From: Symbiodinium microadriaticum
Lineage: Eukaryota > Sar > Dinophyceae > Suessiales > Symbiodiniaceae
Length of the DNA: 64,000 bases
Assembly: GCA_001939145.1 (NCBI GenBank)
Contig: LSRX01000692.1
Location: 329,548-393,547, forward strand
Reading direction: 5' to 3'
In this document: piece by piece, positions 1-10,639 of the stretch
Position numbering within the stretch: position 1 is the first letter of the stretch
How the letters are laid out: the number at the start of each line of letters is the position of its first letter
The notes under the pieces: generated by a model
What the model was told of the DNA's origin: nothing
Database searches by the model: none
What the model saw: the letters and a program-made list of their open reading frames with translations, nothing else
Made by a program: the position numbers and the translations under genes

Positions 1-318
1 GTGCAAGGCAGGCTGAGCAAGGCCAGGTATGCAGTCCAAACCTCACAAGGATCTGAGGATCGGGCACCACACTCCTGCAGAGCAGGCCATACTGTAGCAA
101 AGACCGGTTATGCATGAGATGGAGTGCCCGGACACTGGTGGGACAAGGATAACAAAGGAAACAACACAAGTCTGACTCGCCCGTTTTGCGAGCTTTTCCC
201 TGCGATGTAGGATGCTGAGATCTTGGTTTGTTTTGCTTGTAGTAGCAAGACACAGCAGCCCCGGACGCTTCTCGAATGCTTGCCTGCTCTGTCTTGTCGC
301 GTCATCCACGTTAATATG

Positions 319-1450
319 TTACGACGGCGGGGCGAGTTCGGAGGCGATGCAGTTTCTGTCAAGAGCGAAGGCCTCCAGAAAGCTGGCGGAGCCCTCGCCG
401 AGCTCCGTTTGGCGCTCGACCTCAGCGGCCGCTCGAATCTGCTTGCGCTCTGGGCTGCGAAGCGCCAAGGCGCTGAACGCTGCTAAGACTCCCACATCAC
501 TTTCCCACGGGAAGAGGCCAGGGGAGTACTCCTCACCAGGGTCACCACACCCACACACCATCACACACCTGTGTCCCAACTCAGCCCTCTCCTGAAAGAG
601 GAGATTCCCATGAAGGACCTGTCCCGCTCACTTCAAGACAATGTCTCTGCCCTACATCATCTGCATGGAAACAGCTCGCTCTTGGCTCCCGAGCTTTCAG
701 CCACATCACACGCCCTCGCCCCACAGTGTGCGGAGGGATCTTCTGACCGGGGCCTCGAGATGCGACTGACCGGGGCTGCTACCAGCTCGCCCAATGTCCG
801 AATGAGGTCCAGGCTCCAGCAGGAAATGACAACGGAAAACTCATCGTCACCTTCTAGACACCGGACGTGCATGCTTTCCAATTCAGCTTTGGTGCCGAAG
901 CACGGAAGCAACTCTCAGCATCGATATGTTTTGCTGCATCTCGAACAAACTGAGGGCTGTTGCAGTGGATGATGTGCTGGACGGGTTGAAACCTTAAGCA
1001 GTGGCGCAGCTCGAGAGCACCAGTGCCAACACTTCCACTGAGACGACTCAGAAGTCAGACCTTGTGATTTGCACTCATTTTTGAGAGGTGCGTGATGGGT
1101 CCAGCAGGGGGATGCTTCAAGCTGGACTCACAGAGAACTCCGAGCTGCCCTGCTCGCTGAAGTGCATGGGACTTGCGTAGGAAGCCTGGGTGAGGAGTCT
1201 AAGAGCAGGATAAACAGCTCCTTTCAGGAGCCGAACGAAGCCTTTACCTCGACTTGAGCCGCCGGCCCATTCCATGTCCGTCATCTCTGCAGACACCAGC
1301 AGATCCAGCACGGGATGCAGATGAGTTTTGCCATCGCCCTCCTAGCGCGTGCAAGAAGCAAAAAGGCCCGCAATGCCTCTCCTGGTGCGGCCCCGGCCCG
1401 TGCCTCGGCTCGGAGGTCACTGAGCTTGCTGCAGAAGTCTTGCCTTAAAT
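319..1450 (-). CDS. unrecognised exon candidates, leftmost cluster
   Basis: I do not recognise this gene. Three minus-strand open stretches have protein-like composition: about 1440-1320 (motifs FCSKLSDLRAEARAG and LRAFLLLARARRAMAKL, helical and basic), about 905-690 (DEFSVVISCWSLDLIRTLGE, with alternating hydrophobic and charged residues) and about 480-330 (SPERKQIRAAAEVERQ, helical). All face the same way as the recognisable genes to the right, which is the main reason to prefer them over plus-strand frames of similar length. No start, stop or splice border can be fixed, and they may belong to one gene or several. Composition and strand are observed; coding status is inferred. Confidence 0.25.
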
Positions 1451-1692
1451 TCAGAGCGGAAGTGGCGATCAATGCATCATCTGCCAGTCGAATGGCTTGA
1501 GGCCGGCATTCGGGCTAACTCTGAGGCACAAGGCAGGCTGAGACTCTTGGATTCCTCAGCGGCCTGAGCAAGGGCGAACCGCCGAAAAACTCTACCCGAG
1601 CCAATTTGAAGCCCTCCCTGCCTTCTGCAATCCCTCAGGAACGAAGACGCTGACCATTGGTGCTGTCCTCAAGCGCGAAGGCTAAGCCGATA

Positions 1693-2916
1693 TCAGCTTG
1701 CAGGAGTATCGAAGGAGAGCTTTTGAGGCTTTGACTTTGGCGGCGCACCAGTGGGAGGGAATATACGGCACTCCTGAAGCAGAAGTCTGCAGAGTTCCGC
1801 TGGCCAAGCGGTTATAGTTATAAGTAGCAGGGCCAAAGCCATGAGCTTACGCAGAGTCCCTTGGGCTTCGGAGCCTTGCCTGGAAGGGTGGCGAGTACAC
1901 ATGCAGAGAGACTGCCACCTCCGCAAGCTGGTTTCAACATCACGATTGCACAGGTCACACACAATCTCCTATGCACAAGGCCTTTTGTCTGACAGCTACA
2001 AGACACGGCAGCAGGTTCTGCACACTGATGAGTGGGCAAAGCTGGCGATCGAGCCCCATACATCGCTCTCGCTGGGATTCTCTATCTGGTGAAGACCCAG
2101 GGAATCGTGCATGAAGCTGACCTCATCCAGTGCAGTCAGCAACTTGAAGTGAGCGGACGCTCGTGGATGCAGCCCGCGAATCAGAGATTCCTCCTTTGGA
2201 ACATCATCAGCAGTTCGCTCTTTGGATCAGCCGGAGCGCAGGAAAGGCAAACAACTCCCAGTGGTGAAACTGCAGATAATAACAGGGTACACAAGCCTTG
2301 TTTTTTTCGCTTGTCGGGACCATTACTCAATAGATCTTGTTGGCTGCATGCGAATACCCTGCACAGTCAGCATCTCCTTGCCTTCATTGTCTTTGGAACG
2401 GCGTCTGAGAGGCTTGCCAAACACTCCGAAACCAGATCACGGATGCCACCAGCTCCAAACGAAAACCAGGGCTGTAGAGCTTTGCCAAAGGCACTCAGCA
2501 CGAATGCCCTCATGACAGCGCACCAAACAGGAAGCTCATGCCGATGCTGGCAAGCAGCCTTGGCGGCCAATCTAGCGAAGCTTAATTTCTGGCGAAGGCA
2601 TCACTTCCAGAAAGCCGGGACATGCCAGGAGGCAGGAACCAGAGCGTTACCAAGGGCTGGCTGGTGACCTCGGTTCACTGATCAGGAAATAAAGCAACTT
2701 CATCAACCTCCTCAGTTTCTTGCGCTTTCTTCGAGCGAGACTTAGGCATCCACGAAGAACGCGAAAGCCATGGGAGGGCTGAGAACTGTCAGGACGAATG
2801 CCACAGACCTTACCACATGCAGGTTTGGAAGGGGTGCAAACAAACGAATCAAGTCGCAGCTCTGCTACCAAACTATCAAAGCGACAGGACGCTCGAGATC
2901 GGGAATGGTCCTGCAA
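1693..2916 (-). CDS. unrecognised exon candidates with a membrane segment
   Basis: I do not recognise the product. Minus-strand open stretches are at about 2770-2680 (RRKRKKLRRLMKLLYFLIS, a basic patch next to a hydrophobic run), about 2530-2370 (AFVLSAFGKALQPWFSFGAG, followed by RDLVSECLASL) and about 1870-1700 (LMALALLLITITAWPAEL, a plausible membrane helix, then a proline- and lysine-rich tail). Together they suggest exons of a membrane protein read leftward. No family motif is visible, the order and joining of exons are not established, and any one of them could be chance. Confidence 0.22.
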
Positions 2917-3439
2917 GGAGCCTTAGCATGGCTCTTCACATTGGTAGAGATGCAGCGCTCAGTCACGGTTGCTTCGGCTGCGCACGTGCCCTTGATCGCC
3001 TGGGCCTCATGTGCTCAGGTGCTAGGCCGAGGCTGGCTGCTTCGCAATGCCCAGCCGCCAGCCTCCAGCCAGTCTGCACTCCCATCGGCACTGTAGAGGG
3101 GCTTGTCGCTGGGCGCGCCAGCGAGGTCTCCGACCTCAAGCTGCAAACACGAAGTGGAAGGCGCTGTCGCCACATGCAGCCAGATGGCGGTCTGAAGCCT
3201 GCTGGGAGCGACAGTCTCATCGATGGCCTGGACACGATTCTAGTGGAGCTTCTGAGCTTCTCTACCGGGCCTAGCCCGAACACCACTGAAGCAAGCGGCA
3301 CCTGTCTCTATCTAAACATCTAGCCTGAGCGACACTGCTCCTGATGTGGCACGTCTCTGTATGCATCTCTGGACCCGAATTACTCGTTCCGTCGCACCGC
3401 CTCGCGCGGTCACCGTCACAGCCCAACCCCACCCCACCA

Positions 3440-4319
3440 CTACCCATTCACAATGTAAGCCCTGCCTGAACACGTCGCACATAGCTTCGGCCATCGTAGC
3501 CCAAGAAAATCACAACTGACCTCATTCGTTGACAGTGTTGCAAGACTGGCAGGTGAGATGATATTCACCGGGGCAAGCTCTTTTGGCGGCAGGCGATCAT
3601 GTCGAGTAATCTTCTGCTGCTGGTCGATCAGAGTAAACACATTTCCGATTGGCACTGGCCAGGGAACGCTTCCTGGAATCAGTTGCACGGGCGGACAAAA
3701 CATTTAGTACAAGGCCCACACTGTGACATTGCGAAGCCTGTGAGGTCGAAAGCGCCGACGATCTCCCATGCTTCACCAAGCAGTTGTTGATTGATTGATG
3801 TTGTCTTGCGCTATGGACCACCATCACGAGATCGTGCGACCTCTGACCCCATTGGGCGGATGTGTGCGGTCCCAGAAGGGGAAGATCACCAGGTGCTGGA
3901 GAATTCGGTGCACAGGCCTCGCTGCACAACAGCACCCGGATAGTTCAAACGAGCTCTGCTCGACAAGCATTCGGCCAAGTGAGAGCAAGCGATCAGCTCT
4001 GGACCGCAGATTATGCCACTGATACACAGAGGTATGAATTTTATTTCAAGCAGCACTACAAAGGTTGATCCGCCGCCCATTGCCCATCGCTGCTAGCTCT
4101 CCTCTTGGCGGCACTTGAGGCCTCTGTCCAAAAATTCAGGCAGCCTTTCAACGACGAGCTGTCCACCAAAAGTTGCCACAGGATGGCGTGATCGGTTTGC
4201 AAGTCTGGGGACAATGACATGAAGCCAACTGCTCCTCCCTTGCCAAGGTCAAGGATCCATGCAAGCCCAAAGGCCGCCCGACATGTGATAATCGAAGCGA
4301 TGCGATGACTCTGATGCAT
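3440..4319 (-). CDS. unrecognised exon candidates
   Basis: Two minus-strand open stretches look protein-like. About 3703-3480 contains PVQLIPGSVPWPVPIGNVF and KELAPVNIISPASLATL. About 4280-4090 contains AFGLAWILDLGKGGAVGF and then a helical stretch with LKGCLNFWTEASSAAKRRAS. They lie on the strand of the neighbouring genes. No domain is recognised and no splice sites were assigned. The sequence between 4320 and 5300 shows nothing I can support. Confidence 0.2.
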
Positions 4320-5454
4320 GTCGGTTGGTTTCAGGGCGCAGGTTCGTGGATTCGGGGACCGCGACTTCTGACACAGTTGATGTAGTATGTAGTCCCATGA
4401 ATCGGTTGCGGTGTCAGATTCGGGGTCCTTGGGGTATGAGCCTTCCGGCTCGGAGCTTGAGGTCTACGTGGAGACTGGCACGAAAGGGATGAAGGGAGGA
4501 GCGGAAACGAACTGGTCACAGCGTCCCGCTCCTCACTCCCCTATATCCGTGCTCAATCTTTTCCGATGAAGAGCAACGAGCCCGAGTTGCACGAATTACT
4601 TGGCAACAGGCACACGAGCATGTCTTTGCAGCCAAGAGAACCACCAAAAAAATCGAGTCACCAGAGCCCACGTTGCAAGGTCAGACCATGCGTCAAAGAA
4701 CTAGCAGTTCGCTCTGCCATGGTGGGGTGACAGCCTGGTGGATCGATTCGTGGGCATCTTGTGTCCCACCATGCCCCAAAAAAGAGTCTGTTGACTCACT
4801 CAGGCAGCTTGAAAGCCCGTGCTGAGAGGCTGGCTTGCAAAGGCGCTAGGCAAGGACATTTGCATGCCAGGCACAGGCCAGTCTTCTCCCAAACACACTA
4901 CCGTTTGGAACCTTCAGCTGTATGTGACCTGCAACAAGCGAGCACACATGTGTTGCACACTATGGATTGCCCTGGGCTTTGCCTTCCACCACTTGCAACA
5001 AGACCTCCGCATCCCTTGCCCTAGCTTTAACTAAAGGCGTAAGGGAACGGAAGGAAAATCTCTTGGCAAGAAGATGCTGGAGGCAGTTCCGATTGCTCCA
5101 TAGCCGATCGTCAAAGCCTTCATCCTGCAGCATTGTAGAATCTTCCGACTCTTCCAGCTTCCTCCAACCCGTGGCTAAGCCGCCACGGACGGGTGGAAAG
5201 AACGACAGCTCCAGCCCGCGCGGTCACACCTCCATGTGGGGCTTGCTTCCTGTGCAGCCGCTTTTTCACAGTAAAGTTCCGGCGATTCCACGGGAAAGCT
5301 AGCCCTGGCTCCGTCCGACGCACACAGCAGACTCAGGTGCGAACCGCCGTGGCTGTTCTGGCCCACTGACAGCTGGCTGTTTGATCGAAGCCTGAGAAAA
5401 ATCAAGGTGCACTTTGACTTGGACCGGAATCTGGCTCGCGCATAGCTGTGGCCG

Positions 5455-5790
5455 CTGACAGATTCTCAAAGTCGGCTTCCACCTCATGGAGCGCCTCGAT
5501 CATGTGGCCCATCTCCTGTGTGTCAAAACATCCGTACCCGACTTGCGGAGATTCTTCTACATCAATGTCGGTCCTCATCCAGCTCCACCACCAGGCTCTC
5601 GTTGTTTTCGGTGTCGATACTATGCAGCCTGGATTCCATGTGGTGGATCGCTTCCTGTCGGACCGTGAAAGTGCATAGCTGTTGCAATTTACGAGTGCTC
5701 TTCCACAACATCCCGCTCCCGTGCCTGAACTTCTTTGAGATCCGAGTCGAAGCGCTCCTTTTCCATCTTTTGGATGTACTCCTTCAGCGT
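5455..5790 (-). CDS. coiled-coil protein, three exons
   Basis: Three short minus-strand exons encode charged amphipathic helix of coiled-coil type. Exon at about 5790-5692: TLKEYIQKMEKERFDSDLKE, continuing with VQARERDVVEEHS. Exon at about 5663-5565: EAIHHMESRLHSIDTENNE, continuing with SLVVELDED. Exon at about 5516-5455: EMGHMIEALHEVEADFENL. Each stays open only across the helical part and then meets a stop in the same frame, as expected where an intron begins. The rest of the gene is not recognised; the open stretch at about 5430-5300 (VQVKVHLDFSQASIKQP) may belong to it. It lies just downstream of the DUF1275 gene on the same strand and could be a separate gene or a C-terminal extension of it. 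The coiled coil is read directly from the translation; the function is unknown. Confidence 0.5.
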
Positions 5791-6033
5791 CTTTCCTTAG
5801 AAAGCGAGTGGAAGGTCAGATCCCTGAAAACGGTGCGGTAAAAACTCCCTCTACCAGTACCTTGTGGCACCCGAGGTGCTGAGGGCCATGTAGCACACTC
5901 CCAGGGTTCCCGTGAAGCTCGCCGGGACGAGCAAAGCCCGCGGACCTGGCATCATATTCTCCTCGTAAACTCCTTAGTGAAACGCAGCGGAAGGTCTACG
6001 AGTCTACGACATCTACGACACTGGCTCCGGCCC

Positions 6034-7944
6034 TCTCTCAGCGAAGCTCCAATGAGGCCGCCAATAAAGAAGGATGTCCACAAACCCGACAAGACCAAGA
6101 GCTTGCGTGCCTCGGATTTATGCCATGCACCCGGCAGGGCTCCCTTATGAATAGAATGCATGCATGCTTGGCACGTCGACGCCAACTTCTGCTTTCTCCA
6201 CGTCGTTCAGCTCAGATCGACGGCACCCCTCCAAGCATGGCTGCAAGACTATGGATACTACTGGTAGTGTGTGGGCACGCTTCTCAGTGATTGCTCTGCC
6301 TCTGATGCTTCACTGCAAATCCCTCTGCTAGGGTGCCTAGAGCTTCCCACAGTGCACGGAGTGCTACAGCAGGGGATGCCTTGCGCAAGAAAATCATGCT
6401 GATGCGGCCCAGCGTGGATCCAATGTCAGTGACCTCAGTTGTTGGACTGAGCGCATGCAGCTTCAAGATGCTGGGGCATCACCGTCCAACATGCAGGCCA
6501 ACGGCATGTTGCTCTTGGCTATCACAAAACAACACAAATCCTGATCACCAGACATTCACGGGGCGCCTCAAAAGACTGTCGCCTCTCTGGAATCCAACAG
6601 TTTCGTTTGCGCGGGCGCAAGGGGAGTCTCAAAACGCGCGGCGGATCTCACAGTGGAGTGCTGGTGCTCGAGCCTTGCCTTCTGTTGACCCGTTAGGTGC
6701 CCGTAAGGGGCCATAAGGCTGCGGGAACATCCGTCGGCTACTACCCGCTCTTTCATGGGGCGAAAGGGCGCGTACCTATGTGGCACTTGAGACATCTAAG
6801 CCCCTTTTGAGAGACTGACCGTTCCCGTCACGTGCGTCGTGCGCACGATGGCTCCGAAGTGCGATGTGCACATCGCATTCCTTGGCTGCCAGCTTTGGCT
6901 CTGCAACTGCTCTGCACTGCCCGGCCCGGCTCCAATTTTCCCAGGCTGCTGTAGGCCACATGCAGCCGCCACCAGGCACACAGGGAAGAGTCTGGCACAG
7001 CTGAGATGATAGAGTGCAGAGATGCTTGCAGCTTCAAGAGAGACTGATTCAGACGACAGCCAAGTGCCGGTGCATGCCGGTGCCATGGGGAATAGGCGAG
7101 CGAAGCATCGGTATTCCGGTACTCCATCAAATTTTCACAGCTACCGTGCTACGGGCGTTTGTGAGTGTTATGGTGGGGGCTGCAGTGGCCGTGCTTTCTC
7201 AGTGAAAACCTGAGCAGGGGTCGCAAGCTTTTGACGCTTGTCGGTCAGTATCCAGAAGTGGTGCTGCACTATGTTGTGTTCGTCCCACATGAACACAAAT
7301 GCGGTGTGATGATGATAAATGTCACAGCTTCATCACCCGACACCTGTTCACCGTGTTGCTTTTCCTGTGCAATCTTGAATACCGCCCAGCAAAGAAACTG
7401 CACCCTTTCCTAGTCTGCCCCCGACCCACGTGTTGCGGTTCTTGGCCTCCCTGGAACGAAGGCAGCCAGGACGAGCAGCGTGGAGTTCAGCACCAGGGCC
7501 AGACCGTAAAAGGCTTTGCCCAAAAAGTGCACCTGGCTCGGAGATGCTCGGAGTTGTGCATTCACACAGCCCCCTCTTCCATGCAAGCTCGCAGGAGCCC
7601 ACTTGATTTTTGTCGATGAGCACACCGCAGGCATAGGCACCTTGCGCCGTCATGTCACCGGCAATCCCAAGTTAAGAAAGGTAAATCACGACCTTAACGG
7701 TGCCTAGCAATGCGAAGCCCAAAAAAGCCTTCCAGATGCGGCCAAAGGAACCAAGCAGGAAGGAGCCTACGAGAGCCACCGCCTCCTGGAGGCTCTCCAT
7801 CTCCACACCATCTTGCAGGGCAAACACGACTAAGGCTCACAGGCTCTTCGACCCGGAGTACCGATTCCAAGCGCCTTGGTGCACACCCTCGATTCGGAAG
7901 GCAATCGCTGAAGTGCTGCCGGTAACGTGAGACGCATAGAGGTG
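6034..7944 (-). CDS. DUF1275 (YoaK-like) polytopic membrane protein, multi-exon
   Basis: Seven minus-strand segments give the ordered landmarks of the DUF1275/YoaK family, a group of six-to-seven-helix membrane proteins of unknown transport role. At 7944-7867: ASHVTGSTSAIAFRIEG, the family's first TG motif. At 7797-7705: VALVGSFLLGSFGRIWKAFL, a membrane helix. At about 7671-7617: LGIAGDMTAQGAYACGV. At 7529-7451: FYGLALVLNSTLLVLAAF. At 6993-6946: LFPVCLVAAACGLQQ, matching the family's GLQN turn. At 6879-6813: NAMCTSHFGAIVRTTHVTGT, the second and most diagnostic TG motif. At 6436-6380: VTDIGSTLGRISMIFLRK. At 6114-6034: LLVLSGLWTSFFIGGLIG, a final helix. Order, strand and spacing all fit one gene split by introns of about 50-500 bases. 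The first helix and the ends are not located; MTVAFSAGFPA near 8880 is a weak candidate for the start. The segments are observed, the family comes from known motifs, and the joining is inferred. Confidence 0.68.
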
Positions 7945-8458
7945 CCTCCATCCACGTCAAGATGGTTAAGACCCAACAAGCGAGCGATTTTGCTTACCAA
8001 CAGGCACTTGGAAGATCGTCATCTGGTGAGGGTATCCAGTACATTCTGCTAACTGCTACGCGTATGCTGTAATCTGGTCAAGGTACCAACTTTTGAAAGC
8101 AATCACGTTCGAAGCGCCAGCGCACGCGGCCAAACACCTGTGAGTTTTCAGACCAAAGATTTGACTGCAAACTTGGGCACAAATCTGCGCAGTCGGTGGC
8201 AGCAAGTGTCGAGCGGCAGCTGTCAAGCTACGAAGTGTACAGTCAAGACACCATCCGAATCCTTGGATCGCTGTAACACTCTAAGAGAGCTTCCAACGGT
8301 CTCTGGCGCAAGCGGAGAAATGACGTGATCTTCTGAAAAAACAGGTTGCACCTTTCGCTCTGTCCGTGAACTTAGACTTGAGGCTAGGGAAGCCATTTTC
8401 TTCATACGGCACGTGAGGGTGCATCCTTCTTGCTATCTTCTTCCACACACAACACACA

Positions 8459-8662
8459 CTCTTGCTCTCTCTCGCTCTCTCCCGCTCTCTCTCGCCCTTC
8501 TTGTTTTCTCAATCAGTCTTGTTTCTTGTAGAGTGAGTGACTCCAGGCTGCGTAGGGCCACTTGCGTCGCGTGAGCCAGCTCTCACTCGAACTGCTACTG
8601 GTACGGCCTTGATCTAAAACTCTTCCTGTCTCTCTCTCGCTGTCTCTGCGTCTCTGTTTCCA
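8459..8662. repeat. CT-rich low-complexity tracts
   Basis: Two pyrimidine-rich tracts on the plus strand, at about 8459-8501 (CTCTCTCG and CTCTCTCC repeats) and about 8627-8662 (CTGTCTCTCTCGCTGTCTC). They are imperfect simple repeats in what is probably intergenic or intronic DNA right of the DUF1275 gene. Confidence 0.7.
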
Positions 8663-8989
8663 TCTTTTTTGGCAAAGCCGAGCCACCCATGACCCAGAAC
8701 TTTGGCCGTTGGAAGCTCTTCCGGATGGCTGCCGCTTTCTCCTTGCGAGTCACTCGCCGTGAATCACCCGGAAGGAAGCAGCCCTTTGCAACCACTTAAG
8801 GAAGAACATCTTGGCCAAGACTGTCATCGCCCCCTACAAGTCGCCGGAAAACCCGCAGAAAAGGCAACCGTCATCCCCGATGTCTCCTTGATCTTCTTGG
8901 TGGGTGAAGAGGCCTTACGGGAAGGGGAAGGCCATGCTTCGCAGATGCTTCAAGATGCCTTCGGCAAGTGCCGCTGGCTTCACGTGCCC

Positions 8990-9080
8990 CGATCTTAGAG
9001 AATCTCTTCTTACACTGGCCTTTCCAATTTCCGATCAAGAGGCTGTGGACCTGTTGGAAGGAGATGCCTCCTTCTGGCAT
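8990..9080 (-). CDS. possible small exon
   Basis: A minus-strand open stretch reads GGISFQQVHSLLIGNWKGQC and then basic residues. It is helical and protein-like but carries no recognised motif. It lies upstream of the DUF1275 exons on the same strand and could belong to that gene or to another. Weak evidence. Confidence 0.15.
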
Positions 9081-9980
9081 GTCGACTTCTCGGGTGCCTG
9101 CGGATAAACGTGCGAGGAATCTTGTATCAACTTGTCACGTGCTTCTTGATGTGGCAAAACTTCACACCCGGTCAGCCAGCCTGCAAATGTTGGGTCATGG
9201 CCTCAGGCTCGTTGTTGAATCACGAGAAGCTATGTGGCAGGAGTAGAATGTAATGAAGCTATAGACCCGACGAAACGAGGGAGAGCGAAGGAATCAGTTT
9301 CGACAAGAATGCAGAGAATTCCAACCACACTTGACAAGTACAACGAATGTTAAACCCACGACAATACTGATGTTGATGCTCACTCCATGGCTCGACAAGT
9401 GACCTTGGATCAGCGAAATCCTTGTGCGACAAGTTCTGAACAATATCATTTCTTCTGCAAAGCAGCGCCTCCAAACAGCTGGAAAATGGGACTGGTGACA
9501 AACGCTGAGACCTTTCTTTGAGCCAGAGCGCCTGCAGTTTGGAAACAGTTGCTTGCTTCATGGACAGTCCGGTGCAAGGGGCAACTTCAGTTCACCCTGC
9601 AGCAAAGAGGCCCGACAGCCACCGGCTGCTTCACAAACCTCAAGCATTCGGCGCATGCAGAATGGCAAAACCCTCTGCTTATAATGCACACGACACGCGG
9701 TCGGTCGGTGCCCACACAGTCCACGCAGCTCCCACAGACGAGCTGCACGAGGATGCTCCAGGGAGGGAACAGCATCGCTCTCTGCTCCTCAATAAGATTG
9801 ACAGGTGACGCTCGGGTGAGACTCACAACAAGCTTTGTTGCTTCGAAGCTTCTGACGTGAAGACCATTTGCAGGTCCAGCAGAAGCCATGCGAGCGAGAG
9901 CAAGCTGGCAACAGCCCAGCCAAGGACGCCTCACAAGGACAAACAGTACAATGCACTCTTTGTCATGGAGAGTGACATCC

Positions 9981-10020
9981 AAACCCGACAGCCTCGATCC
10001 TAACCCGACAGCCTCGATCC
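9981..10020. repeat. tandem 20-bp duplication
   Basis: Two adjacent 20-base copies, 9981-10000 and 10001-10020, differ only at their first base (A versus T). This is a recent short tandem duplication with no coding role that I can see. Confidence 0.85.
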
Positions 10021-10639
10021 CAAAGACAACCCGAAGTAGAAAAGACGCGTGGGACAGGTGGTTTGGAAAGCTACTCAGTACTCCTGCATGGGTCCGAATC
10101 GCTGCCACTGTCTGCTCTCAACTGCCACCGAAAGGGCTGGGGATTTTGGAGGACATGCCCAAGGCCAGCTCGAGCAAACCCCTGCAGCAAGGCGCCGTTG
10201 CGTGCCTGCAACAATCTCCGTTCGTCTTGCTCGGTTCTTAAGCAAAGTGGTCTGAAGTAGAAATCTAGAGTCTAGAGGGCAGCGTGGTACTGGAGACTTC
10301 GGCTGGGTTCCAGCGTCAAATTCCAAACGATTGCATCGTGCCGGGGCATGCCGGGGCGAAAATCTGGAAGGCAACATTCAGTGACCACTCGAGTGGATGT
10401 GCCAGGCCAGGCATGCCTCGAAGAAAACCTAAGGAGTGCTGCTGTGCTTAGAACACATAGAACTGCACATATAGTCCGTTGACCCAAACTCGATGCATGA
10501 GGCTTGAGATCGTCTGACGTCACAGCAAGTCTCCCAAGCTTCGAGCGCCTTGCCGCCGCCGCAGATGCGCACAGCCAAACAGCGCATTGGACTTTGACCT
10601 TTCTCCCAAAACACACCAGGAATCCAAGTCTACAGCAAA

